NCBI RefSeq assembly: GCF_020215705.1
Contig: NZ_JAIWNB010000015.1
Coordinates: 1-64,000 of the forward strand
From: Nonomuraea aurantiaca
GTDB taxonomy: Bacteria > Actinomycetota > Actinomycetes > Streptosporangiales > Streptosporangiaceae
Length of the DNA stretch: 64,000 nt
Direction: 5' to 3'
This document shows, in pieces, positions 1 through 8,967 of the stretch. A model generated the notes under the pieces. The model ran no database searches. It was not told the DNA's origin and worked only from the letters and a program-made list of their open reading frames with translations. The position numbers and the translations under genes are program-made. Within the stretch, counting starts at the first letter, position 1. Each line of letters opens with the position of its first letter.

Positions 1-126
1 AGCCTGCGGACCTTGACCGGTTGCGTCACCTGGCCTCCTGAGCGCCGATCGAACGTGATCAGCACCATCCAATCGGCAGGAGCGACTTACACGCCAACCC
101 GGTGATCGTTTCCGGTCACAGCACTA
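1..126. other. Left-edge sequence beside the IS630 element, nothing assignable
   Basis: No gene can be supported. A short open frame runs from base 1 to a TGA at 103-105 but has no recognisable product. Joining this flank to the truncated Nudix gene across the IS630 target gives a stop after two codons, so it is not the missing 3' part of that gene. Confidence 0.4.
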
Positions 127-1499
127 GTGTCATGCGCCTGAAATTCGTCGGAGATATTTAGCGAGGGATTCAAGGATCTCTTCTGCGGTCTTCTTCCATA
201 CGAAGGGGCGGGGATTGTCGTTCCACTGAGCGATCCAGTCCCGGATGTCTCGCTCCAGGGATTGGATGCTCTTGTGCACGCCGCGGCGGATCATTTGGTC
301 GGTCAGGAAGCCGAACCAGCGCTCGACCTGGTTGATCCATGAGGAGCCGGTCGGGGTGAAGTGCAGGTGGAAGCGGGGGTGGCGGGCCAGCCATGCCTTG
401 ATCGCCGGGGTCTTGTGGGTGCCGTAGTTGTCGCAGATCAGGTGGACGTCCAGCTCGGCCGGCACCGTCTTGTCGATCGTGATCAGGAATTTCTTGAACT
501 CGGTGGCGCGGTGCTGGCGGTGCAGTTCCCCGATGACGCTGCCGTCGGCGACGTTGAAGGCGGCGAACAGGCTGGTGATCCCGTTACGGACGTAGTCGTG
601 GGTGCGCCGCTCGGGCATGCCCGGCATCATCGGCAGCACCGGCTGCGACCTATCCAGCGCCTGGATCTGGGACTTCTCATCCACGCACAGCACCACCGCC
701 CGCTCGGGCGGATGGTGATACAGGCCGACCACATCGACGACCTTCTCCACGAACAACGGATCGCTCGACAGCTTGAAGGTGTCGGCCTGGTGCGGCTTGA
801 GCCCGAAGTCCCGCCAGATCCGCCCGATGGTCGACTTGCTCAACCCGCTGCGTACGGCCATCCGGGCGCGTGACCAGTGCGTGGCGTTCTTCGGTGTCTC
901 CTCCAGTGTCGCCACCACCACCTCTTCGATCTGATCCAAGGTGATCGAGGCCGGCCGGCCCGGACGCTGCTCATCGATCAGCCCGTCCAGTCGTAACCAG
1001 ATGAACCGATGACGCCACTTCGACACCGTGTCCGGGTGCACCCGCAACTCGGTGGCGATCTGCTGATTGTCCTTACCGTCCGCGCACGCCAGCACGATCC
1101 TCGAGCGCATCGCCAAGACCTGCGAGGACTTCGCCCGCCGGGCCCACCGTTGCAGTACCACCCGCTCGTGGTCGGTCACCGTCAACTCCGCCTTAGGCCG
1201 CCCCACGCGGGACCCATCGGCCAACCCATCCAACCCACCCTCGGCAAAGGCGGCACGCCATTTGCGCACCGTGCCCACGGCGATGCCCAACTCCCGCGCC
1301 ACCTGGGCATTACTGGCCCCCGGCTCCGCGCAGGCAAGCACGATCTTCGCCCGGATCGCCAACCTCGATGGCTCTGCCGACATGCCAACCAGCCGAGCTC
1401 GCTCGACTTCGGTCAGATGGATCTCCACCGCCAGCGGTCCCGAATGCGCCATGCCCACAAGAATAGAAACTTATCCGGCGAATTTCAGGCGCATGACAC
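127..1499 (-). mobile_element. Complete IS630-family insertion sequence
   Basis: The element is 1373 bp. Its ends are inverted repeats whose outer 20+ bases are identical (GTGTCATGCGCCTGAAATTC on the left, its complement on the right), with weaker similarity further in. It is flanked by TA on both sides (125-126 and 1500-1501), the dinucleotide target duplicated by IS630 elements. It contains one transposase gene on the minus strand, whose stop codon lies inside the left terminal repeat. The copy looks intact and recent. Confidence 0.93.
130..1458 (-). CDS. IS630-family transposase
   Basis: A 442-residue transposase. The N-terminal third holds two tandem helix-turn-helix units (about residues 25-85 and 100-165), both of the 'RARIVLACA...VAxxLGI...TVxKWR' kind. 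The C-terminal DDE catalytic domain shows the three acidic positions in context: the Asp of [10 protein letters not shown], the Asp of [10 protein letters not shown] and the Glu of NQVERWFG. The start is a GTG at 1458 or an ATG two codons later; neither has a strong ribosome site. No frameshift is seen, so the protein is probably functional. Confidence 0.93.
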   Translation of the reverse strand: MGMAHSGPLAVEIHLTEVERARLVGMSAEPSRLAIRAKIVLACAEPGASNAQVARELGIAVGTVRKWRAAFAEGGLDGLADGSRVGRPKAELTVTDHERVVLQRWARRAKSSQVLAMRSRIVLACADGKDNQQIATELRVHPDTVSKWRHRFIWLRLDGLIDEQRPGRPASITLDQIEEVVVATLEETPKNATHWSRARMAVRSGLSKSTIGRIWRDFGLKPHQADTFKLSSDPLFVEKVVDVVGLYHHPPERAVVLCVDEKSQIQALDRSQPVLPMMPGMPERRTHDYVRNGITSLFAAFNVADGSVIGELHRQHRATEFKKFLITIDKTVPAELDVHLICDNYGTHKTPAIKAWLARHPRFHLHFTPTGSSWINQVERWFGFLTDQMIRRGVHKSIQSLERDIRDWIAQWNDNPRPFVWKKTAEEILESLAKYLRRISGA

Positions 1500-1727
1500 T
1501 AGGTGCACGTCGACCAGGCCGACCTCCTCTGACAGTTCCCGGCGCGCCGCCACTTCGATGTCCTCGCCTTGGTGGTGGAGAAAGCCCCCCGGGAGAGCGA
1601 GCATGCCGTAATGCGGCTCGACGCCGCGTTCGACGAGCAGGACGTGCAGGCGGGCGTCACGCAAGGTCAAGATCACCAGATCGACAGCGAGCAGGACGCT
1701 CGGCGGCTCCCATTGGTCGTCGGCCAT
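1500..1727 (-). pseudogene. Nudix hydrolase, truncated by IS630
   Basis: Only the first 75 or so residues remain. They start at ATG 1727 and include the substrate-loop sequence LPGGF and a Nudix box ending RRELSEEVGL. The gene runs into the IS630 end, where a stop occurs after a few foreign codons. Relatives of this type (ADP-ribose-pyrophosphatase-like, some with a C-terminal winged helix, as in NrtR) are about 200-250 residues, so most of the C-terminus is gone. The spacing from the Gly to the first Glu of the box is one residue longer than the classic consensus. Activity is not expected. Confidence 0.85.
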
Positions 1728-2172
1728 GAATCCTACAGTATCTTTTTGTCAGATTGACAGGAAGCTTCGAAAGGTCGCAATTCCCTTCCCGGTTAAGGCT
1801 CACGGGAGTCATTACAGGGGTTGCAAAGTTGAGGCGACCCGGCGTGGTTGCGGGCCTTTCACCTGATCGGGGATTATCCCCATAGGGTGCGGCATCCGCA
1901 TGGGGTCTGACCCCGGCTACCCAGGCCAAGGCCAAGCGTGAGCAGGTGCGGGCGAAGCACCGCTGATGTGGCACCGCCATAGGCGGCCAAGCACACCGCG
2001 CCCGGGCCGACCGCACATTGCCACAACCAGGGCCTCGTAACGGAATGTGATCTACCGCATTCATTCGCGAAAGTGTGTTCGATTTTGTTATCTGCGAAGG
2101 CTTGTCCCCTCAGGTAAGGATGAGATAAAAGGATCTTGAGATATATCCCATCACTCCTGATTGAGGGTGTTA
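1728..2172. other. Intergenic region between Nudix remnant and nuclease gene
   Basis: No gene is supported. There is a stem-loop at 1878-1905 (CCCCAT...ATGGGG around GCGG-CAT-CCGC) and a short open stretch to a TGA at about 1963 that may be old transposase debris. The last 150 bases are noticeably AT-richer and presumably hold the promoter of the nuclease gene, but no convincing -35/-10 pair was found. Confidence 0.4.
1747..1759. promoter_or_regulatory. Inverted repeat upstream of the Nudix remnant
   Basis: TGTCA-GAT-TGACA, a perfect 5-3-5 palindrome about 20 bases upstream of the Nudix start codon. The position fits an operator, and some members of this Nudix group are autoregulators. That role is inference. 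Confidence 0.4.
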
Positions 2173-5100
2173 GTGAAGACCACACAGAAATTAGGGCGCT
2201 CCCGGTTACTCGCGATAACGTCAGCGCTCTCAGTGGCCACCTCGCTGATGACGGCCCCCGCTATCGCCGAGGTGGAGGCTCCACCTCCCACCCAGAAGCC
2301 CTCCGCCACAGCTTCGACTGATCCTTTTGAGGCTCTGAGGGCTGAAGCAAAAAAGCAAAATAAGCGGGTCGAGATCCCCGCTTACCGCAGCGAGTATGGA
2401 ACGTTCTACGCCAACCCCGACGGCCGGACGATGCACGCCGAGGTGGCGACCAGGCCGGTGTGGATGCGGGCGAAGGACGGCACCAGTTGGCTGCCGGTCG
2501 ATCCGACGCTGGTCGAGAAGGATGGTGTCATCCAGCCGAAGGCGGTCAAGGGCGACCTCGTCCTTTCGCCCGGCGGCGACACCATGCTGATCAAGGTGAA
2601 TGGCGAGGCGGGTCCGGCCTCGATCGCGACCCCGAACAAGCTTCCGAAGCCGGAGATCAAGGGCAGCGTCGCCACTTACCGGTCCGCTTACGGCAAGGGT
2701 TTGGATCTCGTCATCACAGTGACGCCCAGTGGCTTCACGCAGGAAATCGTGATCCGCGAGCGGCCCGGCTCCGGGAGCAGAGACCTGAAGTTCCGCATCC
2801 CGGTGAAGTTGCCGAAGGGTTCGAAGTTCGGCACCGCGGCAGGCAAGCCCGCTCTGCTGAACGCCAAGGGCAAGCAGACGGGGGATGTCTCATCGGCGCT
2901 GATGGTGGACGCTGCCGCTAACGCCAACCCCGACACGGGGAAGATCGGCCAGGCTCCGATTGAAGTAGAGCACAGTGCTGCAGGTGACAGTGCTGTCGTC
3001 GCCGCCGACTCCAAGTTCCTGGCCGATCCTGCTGTGACATATCCGGTGACGGTGCAGACGGCGTCGGAAACATGGACGGGTACTGGGATCGACGGCGACA
3101 CGCACGTTAGCAACGTTCGCCAGAGCGGCAAGGATAATGCGGGGCTGACGTGGTCGTTCGCCGGCAGGTCGCACAGCGGCTCTCAGACGCACCGCGCCTA
3201 TTTCCGCTTCAACATCAAGGGCACGCCGCTGGAGGGTGGCACAGTCAGCAACGCGGACCTGCGACTGTTCAACTACAACTCCTCCAACTGCTCTGACACC
3301 GACAATCCTGGTATCGAGCTGCGGCAGATCACCAGCTCCTGGGACATACAGACGCTGACGTGGAACACTCAACCGCGCTCGACGACCGAGGGGCACGTCG
3401 GCAACAAGGGCGCCTACAGCGCGACCATCTGCCCTGAAGGCGAGGGTGAGCTGTACTACTCGATCGAGCAGATCGTCCAGGGTTGGATGAACGGCACTCC
3501 CGACCTGGGCGTGGTGCTGAAGTCCCCGATCGAGACGGAAGCCTCGAACTGGCGCAGCTACCGGATGTTTGAGTACGGCGGCTACGACACCTACCCCGCC
3601 ACTCCTCGCGGCCCGGTGCTGTTCATCGAGTACACGCCCGTGCCAGCGGAGTACCTCGACGTCGCCTATCTCACCGACAGTGACGCGGCGACCGAGGATA
3701 CCTATGAAGCGGATCAAGCGCAGGTGGACTCAGGCACAACGGGAAATGAGCCGGATCCCACGCCTGTTCCGAACGCCGACGAAGTGCGGGCAGACAGCCT
3801 CCGCTCCGGCGTGGCCAGCGAGAGCGAGCTTATGGAGCAAGGTCATCCGGATGGGCTGACCGATGAACAGATCGAGCAGGGAAGCGACCCTAACCGTGGT
3901 GACAACACACCGCCAACCTCGACGCCAACACCTCACCCGACTCCGACAGGTCCAACAACTCCCGACAAGATCCTCAATGAGAACCCCTACTTCGAGACGG
4001 CCATCGCACCATGGACCGGCATAGGAGGCCTTCTGGAGCGTTCGACCGACCGGGCACACGAGGCGAACGGACAAGCGTCCGCACGAGTAACCACCGATGC
4101 GGGGGCTTCGGAAACGACCGTGCGTTCTGAAGGCGACATTCCGGTATCGAAGACGGAGTTCTACACGTCCTCAGGCTGGTTCTACTCGCCCGGAAAGGAT
4201 CAATCCCTCCACTACGGCATCGAATGGCTGGATCAGACAGGCCAGACGATCAGCTCAAGTCTTGAAAACGTTACCGCTGCCGCAGACACCTGGACCCAGG
4301 TAGAAACTCCGGAATGGCCTCCAGCCGATGCGGTCAAAGCACGACTTACCGTACGGCTAGGCGCCCAAGCAACGGCCACATCGCTCTATATGGACGAACT
4401 CATGTTGCTTGGACCGGGCGCGCCACCACCTGTGACAGGGAATCAGCACACTATAACTATACCGCTGCAAGCGGACATGTGGATCGACAATGAAGGCGGT
4501 GGCGATGCCGCGGGTGAAGGGCTATGGGCCGGAGCTTGGAGTTTCTTCAGCAGCATGACCCTGGAGCGCAGCTACCTGCGATTCGACACGACCGCAATCA
4601 GTGGCAAGGCGGTGGTAGACGCAAAGCTCCAGCTATGGAACAACTCATCCGACGGCTGCGGAGACAGCCAGTCGGGAATCAAGACGCAACAGGTCACAAC
4701 TGCGTGGACCACCGACACAGTATCGTGGAGCAACCAACCTGCCAGCACGACCGCAAATGAGGCCACGGCCCAGGATCCGGGAGGCTGCACCGACGAGCCC
4801 GGCGCGAACGTGGCCTGGTCCTGGCCCATCACCGGGATTGCTCAGGCGTGGGCTGCGGGCGAACAGAACAACGGTCTCGTCCTCCGAGGCGTCGATGAGT
4901 CCGCTACGGCCCCCGTATACGACCGCGGATTCCTCTCCTCCCGCGGGAGCACGTCCCAGGAGCAGAGTCCCACTCTGACTGTGACCTACGTCGATACCAC
5001 GACTCCGACACCTACACCCACCCCCCCTTCGACGGGGGAACCGGATGTGACACCGCCGTCGATCGTGGAGACCAGCCCATCGGACGAGGCCCAAGGCGTC

Positions 5101-6900
5101 CCAGCCGACACCGAAATTACTGTCCACTTCAGCGAAGCCATTAAAGCCGCAACGCTGACCCTGGTCGACCAGTTTGAGAACGTGATCGTGCCGGGCCGAT
5201 CGCAGATGAGCCAGGGCGACACAGTGCTCACGTTCACTCCCAGCCATCCTCTGGATGGCATCTACAACATTCAGCTAAGTAATGTGTCAGATGTTGCAGG
5301 AAACGTCATGCCTCCATATTCGGGGATATTCTCTACCGGTACTTGGAGTCCCGCAAAGGCGCTGTCTGACCCGTCCAGGCAGTCGTTGAAGATCGGCACG
5401 CTTCGGGTGCGAGGCAGTCGCCTGGACAAGGGCAAGCCGACCATCTCTAGCGTGGAGCCGTACCTGCTGGTCAACGTGGAGCGTAAGGGCGCCGGCCGCA
5501 CCACTGTTGAAGTCGAGGTAGCGCACGATCCTGATGCCGTCGGTCATCGCGAGGGAACAGTCTGGGATTCCACCGTTAGCGTGACGCCAGGAACACGAAC
5601 CGTGAGTTTCAAAATCCCTCCGACGAAACTCAAGAAGGGGTGGGGCCTGCGCTGGCGGGCCCGAGCATCAGCCGGCGGTGCGACTGGCGCGTGGTCTGAG
5701 TGGAGCACCTTCCGAGTGGAGGCATCCGAGAAGCGCTCGACCCCCGTCAAGACGATGGATGAGCTCCCATCCACGAAGTCGTGGCCAGAAGAAATTAAAT
5801 CCTGGAGCGAGTGCACGGCAGACAATGCCGCCATCCTCTCAGGCCGGAAACAAGGATGGCTCAAGAACCGGTTCAATTGGTGTCAGACCCGGTTTGTCAA
5901 AATACGCCAGTGGGTCAAGCGAGGCGGAAAGAAAACAAAGATCGGTGAGGTGAAAGGGTGGCTGTATCTTCGAACCACGGCCGCGCTTGACGATCGTAAG
6001 TTCTCGGTCTTCTATCGACTCGATCCCACGCTAGCATGGGGCACCCTGTTAAATCCCAACCTGCAACTTCTGCCATACAATACGAGTTCCTCAGGGAACC
6101 CGACGACGTGTGCCGGAATACAGTACGGTGTCAGCAATGCTCCGCTGTCATCCTGGGGGCACGGAAATGGGGATCAGGACTGGGATGGCGCCTGGGAGTT
6201 TCATTCCCGGTATCTGGCCGATCCGAGAAGCGCCATCGAGCAGTGTGTAGTGAGCCCACATTTGAAGGCTACGGCCCCAGGGTTCAATAAAACGACCAAG
6301 AAGAATGTGAAAATTTACGTCCGGTGCGACAGCTCGGCCGCTATCACCTGGTATGGGGGGCGTGGTGGGTGCGTGGTCATGATGGGTGTTCCCATCATGC
6401 ATCTGTCGAGAAACGACGTTAACGAGAAGGGCGACACCTGGCCTGAACAATATGACCATATCTACGATGCGCTTTATCGGAGCATGGGATCTTATCCGCT
6501 ACCGGGGGGCGTCAACTTCCCCGGCTTGCCGCCCAATACGCAGAAGCGTATCCCCGGAGATACAGCAATGCGTTCGCTAACCCGGCTGACGAACTCGACA
6601 GCAGTGAATGAGCAGCGAACAGAATCGAGCCGTATCTGCCACACTGAAATCAGGAAAACGTGGCCCGGGAGCATTAAAAAATACGGAGACAAGGCGCTAA
6701 ACTGCGACGAATTCCCATTCGCCTCTACCTATCAGGGATCCTTGCGCGCAGATCCTGCATATAACTTCTCTGTTCGACTGATAAACGGTAGGCAGAACCA
6801 AAAGTTCGGCAGCTCGCTGGGGGCGTGGTTCCAGAATAATCGGATTCTCGATGGAGACTCCTTCATGGTCAACATGCATACGCCGGTGAGATGGACCTAG
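2173..6900 (+). CDS. Secreted multidomain protein with C-terminal NucA/NucB nuclease domain
   Basis: The GTG at 2173 is preceded by TGAGGG five bases away and gives 1575 residues. Residues 1-32 form a Sec signal peptide ending APAIA. Two DNRLRE-type beta modules follow (about 295-490 and 755-945), separated by a Pro/Thr linker and a carbohydrate-binding-like beta module (about 600-750). A bacterial Ig-like domain lies at about 955-1055 and a fibronectin-like stretch at about 1095-1185. The last 90 residues match NucA/NucB secreted DNases: NCDEFPFAST with Asp1512/Glu1513, then FSVRLINGRQN and NRILDGDSF. The architecture, long adhesive N-part plus nuclease tip, suggests a polymorphic-toxin-like effector or extracellular DNase. 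The 3' third is less GC-rich than neighbouring genes, hinting at transfer. A small acidic gene follows and may encode immunity. Confidence 0.85.
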   Translation: MKTTQKLGRSRLLAITSALSVATSLMTAPAIAEVEAPPPTQKPSATASTDPFEALRAEAKKQNKRVEIPAYRSEYGTFYANPDGRTMHAEVATRPVWMRAKDGTSWLPVDPTLVEKDGVIQPKAVKGDLVLSPGGDTMLIKVNGEAGPASIATPNKLPKPEIKGSVATYRSAYGKGLDLVITVTPSGFTQEIVIRERPGSGSRDLKFRIPVKLPKGSKFGTAAGKPALLNAKGKQTGDVSSALMVDAAANANPDTGKIGQAPIEVEHSAAGDSAVVAADSKFLADPAVTYPVTVQTASETWTGTGIDGDTHVSNVRQSGKDNAGLTWSFAGRSHSGSQTHRAYFRFNIKGTPLEGGTVSNADLRLFNYNSSNCSDTDNPGIELRQITSSWDIQTLTWNTQPRSTTEGHVGNKGAYSATICPEGEGELYYSIEQIVQGWMNGTPDLGVVLKSPIETEASNWRSYRMFEYGGYDTYPATPRGPVLFIEYTPVPAEYLDVAYLTDSDAATEDTYEADQAQVDSGTTGNEPDPTPVPNADEVRADSLRSGVASESELMEQGHPDGLTDEQIEQGSDPNRGDNTPPTSTPTPHPTPTGPTTPDKILNENPYFETAIAPWTGIGGLLERSTDRAHEANGQASARVTTDAGASETTVRSEGDIPVSKTEFYTSSGWFYSPGKDQSLHYGIEWLDQTGQTISSSLENVTAAADTWTQVETPEWPPADAVKARLTVRLGAQATATSLYMDELMLLGPGAPPPVTGNQHTITIPLQADMWIDNEGGGDAAGEGLWAGAWSFFSSMTLERSYLRFDTTAISGKAVVDAKLQLWNNSSDGCGDSQSGIKTQQVTTAWTTDTVSWSNQPASTTANEATAQDPGGCTDEPGANVAWSWPITGIAQAWAAGEQNNGLVLRGVDESATAPVYDRGFLSSRGSTSQEQSPTLTVTYVDTTTPTPTPTPPSTGEPDVTPPSIVETSPSDEAQGVPADTEITVHFSEAIKAATLTLVDQFENVIVPGRSQMSQGDTVLTFTPSHPLDGIYNIQLSNVSDVAGNVMPPYSGIFSTGTWSPAKALSDPSRQSLKIGTLRVRGSRLDKGKPTISSVEPYLLVNVERKGAGRTTVEVEVAHDPDAVGHREGTVWDSTVSVTPGTRTVSFKIPPTKLKKGWGLRWRARASAGGATGAWSEWSTFRVEASEKRSTPVKTMDELPSTKSWPEEIKSWSECTADNAAILSGRKQGWLKNRFNWCQTRFVKIRQWVKRGGKKTKIGEVKGWLYLRTTAALDDRKFSVFYRLDPTLAWGTLLNPNLQLLPYNTSSSGNPTTCAGIQYGVSNAPLSSWGHGNGDQDWDGAWEFHSRYLADPRSAIEQCVVSPHLKATAPGFNKTTKKNVKIYVRCDSSAAITWYGGRGGCVVMMGVPIMHLSRNDVNEKGDTWPEQYDHIYDALYRSMGSYPLPGGVNFPGLPPNTQKRIPGDTAMRSLTRLTNSTAVNEQRTESSRICHTEIRKTWPGSIKKYGDKALNCDEFPFASTYQGSLRADPAYNFSVRLINGRQNQKFGSSLGAWFQNNRILDGDSFMVNMHTPVRWT

Positions 6901-6927
6901 CCCCATAACTACTGGAGATTCGAGTGT

Positions 6928-6956
6928 CGCCCCGACGGATAGACTCTGTCGGGGCG
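6928..6956 (+). terminator. Stem-loop between nuclease gene and downstream small gene
   Basis: CGCCCCGAC pairs perfectly with GTCGGGGCG around an 11-base loop, followed by CCTTCC rather than a T run. It may be a weak terminator or attenuator separating expression of the nuclease and the small gene. Confidence 0.6.
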
Positions 6957-6996
6957 CCTTCCACTAGACTGGCGTGGAACTGAGGAGGCCCGTAGC

Positions 6997-7467
6997 ATGG
7001 CGAAACTGGTCACTGCCATGGAAGACATAGTCTCCGTCGAGTACGGACAGTTCCTGTTCCTAGACGAGGACGGCTCGGCAGGCGCTAAGGATGCCCCCTC
7101 TCCATGGGAGCTCGGCTATGACGACGATGACTGGTTGCAGGTCACCGTTAACGGCGGTCTGGTCAGCACCGGATACTCCGATCACAAGGTGCAGGTGCGG
7201 TTCGAGCTCTGGGACGGGGCTCCCGACGATCCCGGCGACGGCAACGTGCGGGAAGTGGAGTTCTCGGCTACCTCAGGGCGGATCCGCCTAGCCGAGTTGG
7301 TCTCCCACAGCGACCACGCCGCCTTCGATCTAGGACAGCAAGTTACGTCATGGAAGCTCCGCGCGATCTTGCGCGAACTCCGCGACCCCGACGAAGTTGA
7401 CTGGGAAACCGAAGGATTCCCGTCGGACCTGGAGGTCTACTGCCTTCAGTTCTGGCCAGGCGGGTAA
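6997..7467 (+). CDS. Small acidic protein, candidate immunity protein for the nuclease
   Basis: A cytosolic-looking 156-residue protein with ATG at 6997 and AGGAGG eight bases upstream. It has no signal peptide or membrane segment. It is very acidic, with patches such as LDEDGS and GYDDDDW, as often seen in inhibitors of basic nucleases. No family was recognised. It lies 96 bp downstream of the NucA/NucB gene on the same strand, behind a stem-loop. The immunity role is inferred from position, size and charge only. Confidence 0.5.
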   Translation: MAKLVTAMEDIVSVEYGQFLFLDEDGSAGAKDAPSPWELGYDDDDWLQVTVNGGLVSTGYSDHKVQVRFELWDGAPDDPGDGNVREVEFSATSGRIRLAELVSHSDHAAFDLGQQVTSWKLRAILRELRDPDEVDWETEGFPSDLEVYCLQFWPGG

Positions 7468-7498
7468 GTCTCGAGCAACGCACGAAATCTGTGGATCT

Positions 7499-7522
7499 GT
7501 CGGGAAGGGGCTCCTTCCCGAC
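7499..7522 (+). terminator. Strong hairpin after the small acidic gene
   Basis: GTCGGGAAGG and CCTTCCCGAC form a perfect 10-bp stem with a GGCT loop, 32 bases after the stop codon. There is no clear T run. Confidence 0.65.
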
Positions 7523-7542
7523 AATCACATAGGGACTCAAGT

Positions 7543-7807
7543 ATGACCGACGCGCCAACGGCGGTCGGGAAGGCACGCCCGATACTCAAGCTAGTGCCCG
7601 GGCCGTCGGAGGGAGACCGGACCGGCGGCCAGGTTGCCGGGCCGTCGTCGTCGATCGATGAGATCGTGCGGGAGGGGGCGGCGGATGCTGGCCGGGATGC
7701 TCCAGGCTGAGGTCGACGCCTGTATCGCCAGGTTCGTCAATGAGCGGTGACGAGCGGGGCCGCCGTCTGATGGTGCGGAATGGCTCTCACCAGTCGCGCG
7801 AGATCGC
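7543..7807 (+). pseudogene. Decayed IS256/Mutator-type transposase N-terminal fragment
   Basis: Starting at ATG 7543 the frame reads into SSSIDEIVREGA. A frameshift then leads to MLAGMLQAEVDACIARF and another to DERGRRLMVRNGSHQSREI. These are successive pieces of the conserved N-terminus of IS256-type transposases, spread over three frames with stops. The catalytic domain is absent. The rest up to the tRNA-Arg terminator (about 7810-8040) holds no gene that can be supported. Confidence 0.7.
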
Positions 7808-8041
7808 TGACCGTGCGATCAGCGGCTTCCCGGAGCGGTCGGGGCCCGATCGGGCTGCGCAGAAGCCTGCAAGTCTCTGAGGATGGCGTCGCTCTCGCCT
7901 CGGCCGGTCGGATCTTGAGCCAGTCGTACGGCCGTGCTGAACTCGGGAAATGCCACCAAGATCATCCCGTATATATCCCGTGATCATGCTCCTACGGCTG
8001 CATTGGGGTGCGCCCGGCGGCCTACCAACGGTCTAGCAAGC

Positions 8042-8071
8042 AAAAGACCTGCGGCCGAGAAAGCGCAGGTC
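8042..8071 (-). terminator. Rho-independent terminator of tRNA-Arg
   Basis: Read on the minus strand, GACCTGCG and CGCAGGTC form a stem with a 10-base loop, followed by TTTT. It lies 29 bases beyond the 3' end of the tRNA gene. Confidence 0.8.
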
Positions 8072-8099
8072 AGCATGCTAAAAGCCTGGTGGAGAAGAG

Positions 8100-8172
8100 T
8101 GCCCCCGGCAGGATTCGAACCTGCGGCACCCGCTTTAGGAGAGCGGTGCTCTATCCCCTGAGCTACGGAGGC
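8100..8172 (-). tRNA. tRNA-Arg(CCT)
   Basis: The cloverleaf is complete. The acceptor stem GCCTCCG pairs with CGGGGGC, the T-arm contains GGTTCGAATCC, and the anticodon loop CTCCTAA gives anticodon CCT (reads AGG). The CCA end is not encoded. No att-like duplication of its 3' end was found elsewhere in the window. Confidence 0.95.
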
Positions 8173-8322
8173 GGACCCCGTAAGCCTAGCGAAACTACGG
8201 CAGTGTGTGGGACGCGGGGCGGCGGTGAGTTTGGCGGGGTGGGTCATGGGTGCTCTGAGCTGCAGTAAAGGCATGGCAAGCGATCAGATTGTTGCGCATC
8301 CCGCGTAGATAGCGTCGGGTCC

Positions 8323-8967
8323 GTGACCAGAAGGCGACGTAGTCAGGTGCGTAGGCGGCCTGTCGTGTTGATTGCGGCTGTGTTGGCGCCGGGGATCCTT
8401 GCTGGGGGGTTGTTGGCGGGGGAGCTCACCGGCTATGAGAGGGCGGCGGCGCAGCGGGGGATGCGGGCTGGGGTTGGGGGGTGGGTGGGGTTTGAGCCGG
8501 TTTTGATGCCTGCGCCTGGTCGGCCTGAGCGGTGGTACGAGGGGGTGGTGCCGGCAGTTGTGCGCGATGCCGCGCCGAAGCCGAAGCCGCAGGAGGGCGA
8601 GGCAGAGATGGTGATGCCCTCTCCTGCGCCTGTCGTCGTGGAACGAGGTACTACGGCTGAGCCTGTGCGTACGGAGCGGGCGTGTGCGGGGGAGTGGGTG
8701 GATACGTGGCTTTGGAAGTCGTGTCGGGAGCATGAGCGGCGGCCCCAGCGGGAGGCGACCGGCCTCGAGCGGGAGGCGGCTGGCCCCAAGGGAGAGGTGA
8801 CCGAGCCCAAGCGGGAGGCGGCCGGCCCCAAGCGAGAGGTGGCCGGGCTCAATCGGGAAGTGACCGAGCCCAAGCGAGAGGTGACCGAAGGGGGAAGCGA
8901 AGGCGGAAGTGAGGGTGGAAGTGAAGGAGGGGAGGTGGATGTTTGGGAGTGGTGGTGGCCTGCTTGA
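8323..8967 (+). CDS. Hypothetical membrane-anchored repetitive protein
   Basis: 214 residues from a GTG at 8323 with no clear ribosome site; possibly leaderless. Residues 1-12 are very basic (TRRRRSQVRRRP), then a hydrophobic segment at about 13-33 gives a signal anchor. The C-terminal half is low complexity: several eight-residue units of the type E(P/G)KREVxx, then Gly/Ser/Glu triplets and a Trp-rich end (WEWWWPA). The antisense strand is also open here because of the repeat composition. Function unknown; likely cell-envelope located. Confidence 0.5.
   Translation: MTRRRRSQVRRRPVVLIAAVLAPGILAGGLLAGELTGYERAAAQRGMRAGVGGWVGFEPVLMPAPGRPERWYEGVVPAVVRDAAPKPKPQEGEAEMVMPSPAPVVVERGTTAEPVRTERACAGEWVDTWLWKSCREHERRPQREATGLEREAAGPKGEVTEPKREAAGPKREVAGLNREVTEPKREVTEGGSEGGSEGGSEGGEVDVWEWWWPA
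8735..8890 (+). repeat. Imperfect 24-base coding repeats
   Basis: Tandem 24-base units around CCCAAGCGGGAGG/CCCAAGCGAGAGG encode the Lys-Arg-Glu octapeptides of the protein at 8323. Copy number probably varies between strains. Confidence 0.6.

Noticed and set aside
90-117. ACGCCAACCCGGTGATCG resembles the flank of the IS5-type inner end near 28828
   Set aside because: Only about 25 bases and several mismatches; could be chance or an ancient IS end.
7787-7987. 66-codon minus-strand frame that looked like a recombinase N-terminus
   Set aside because: No motif or ribosome site; it overlaps the decayed IS256 transposase region.
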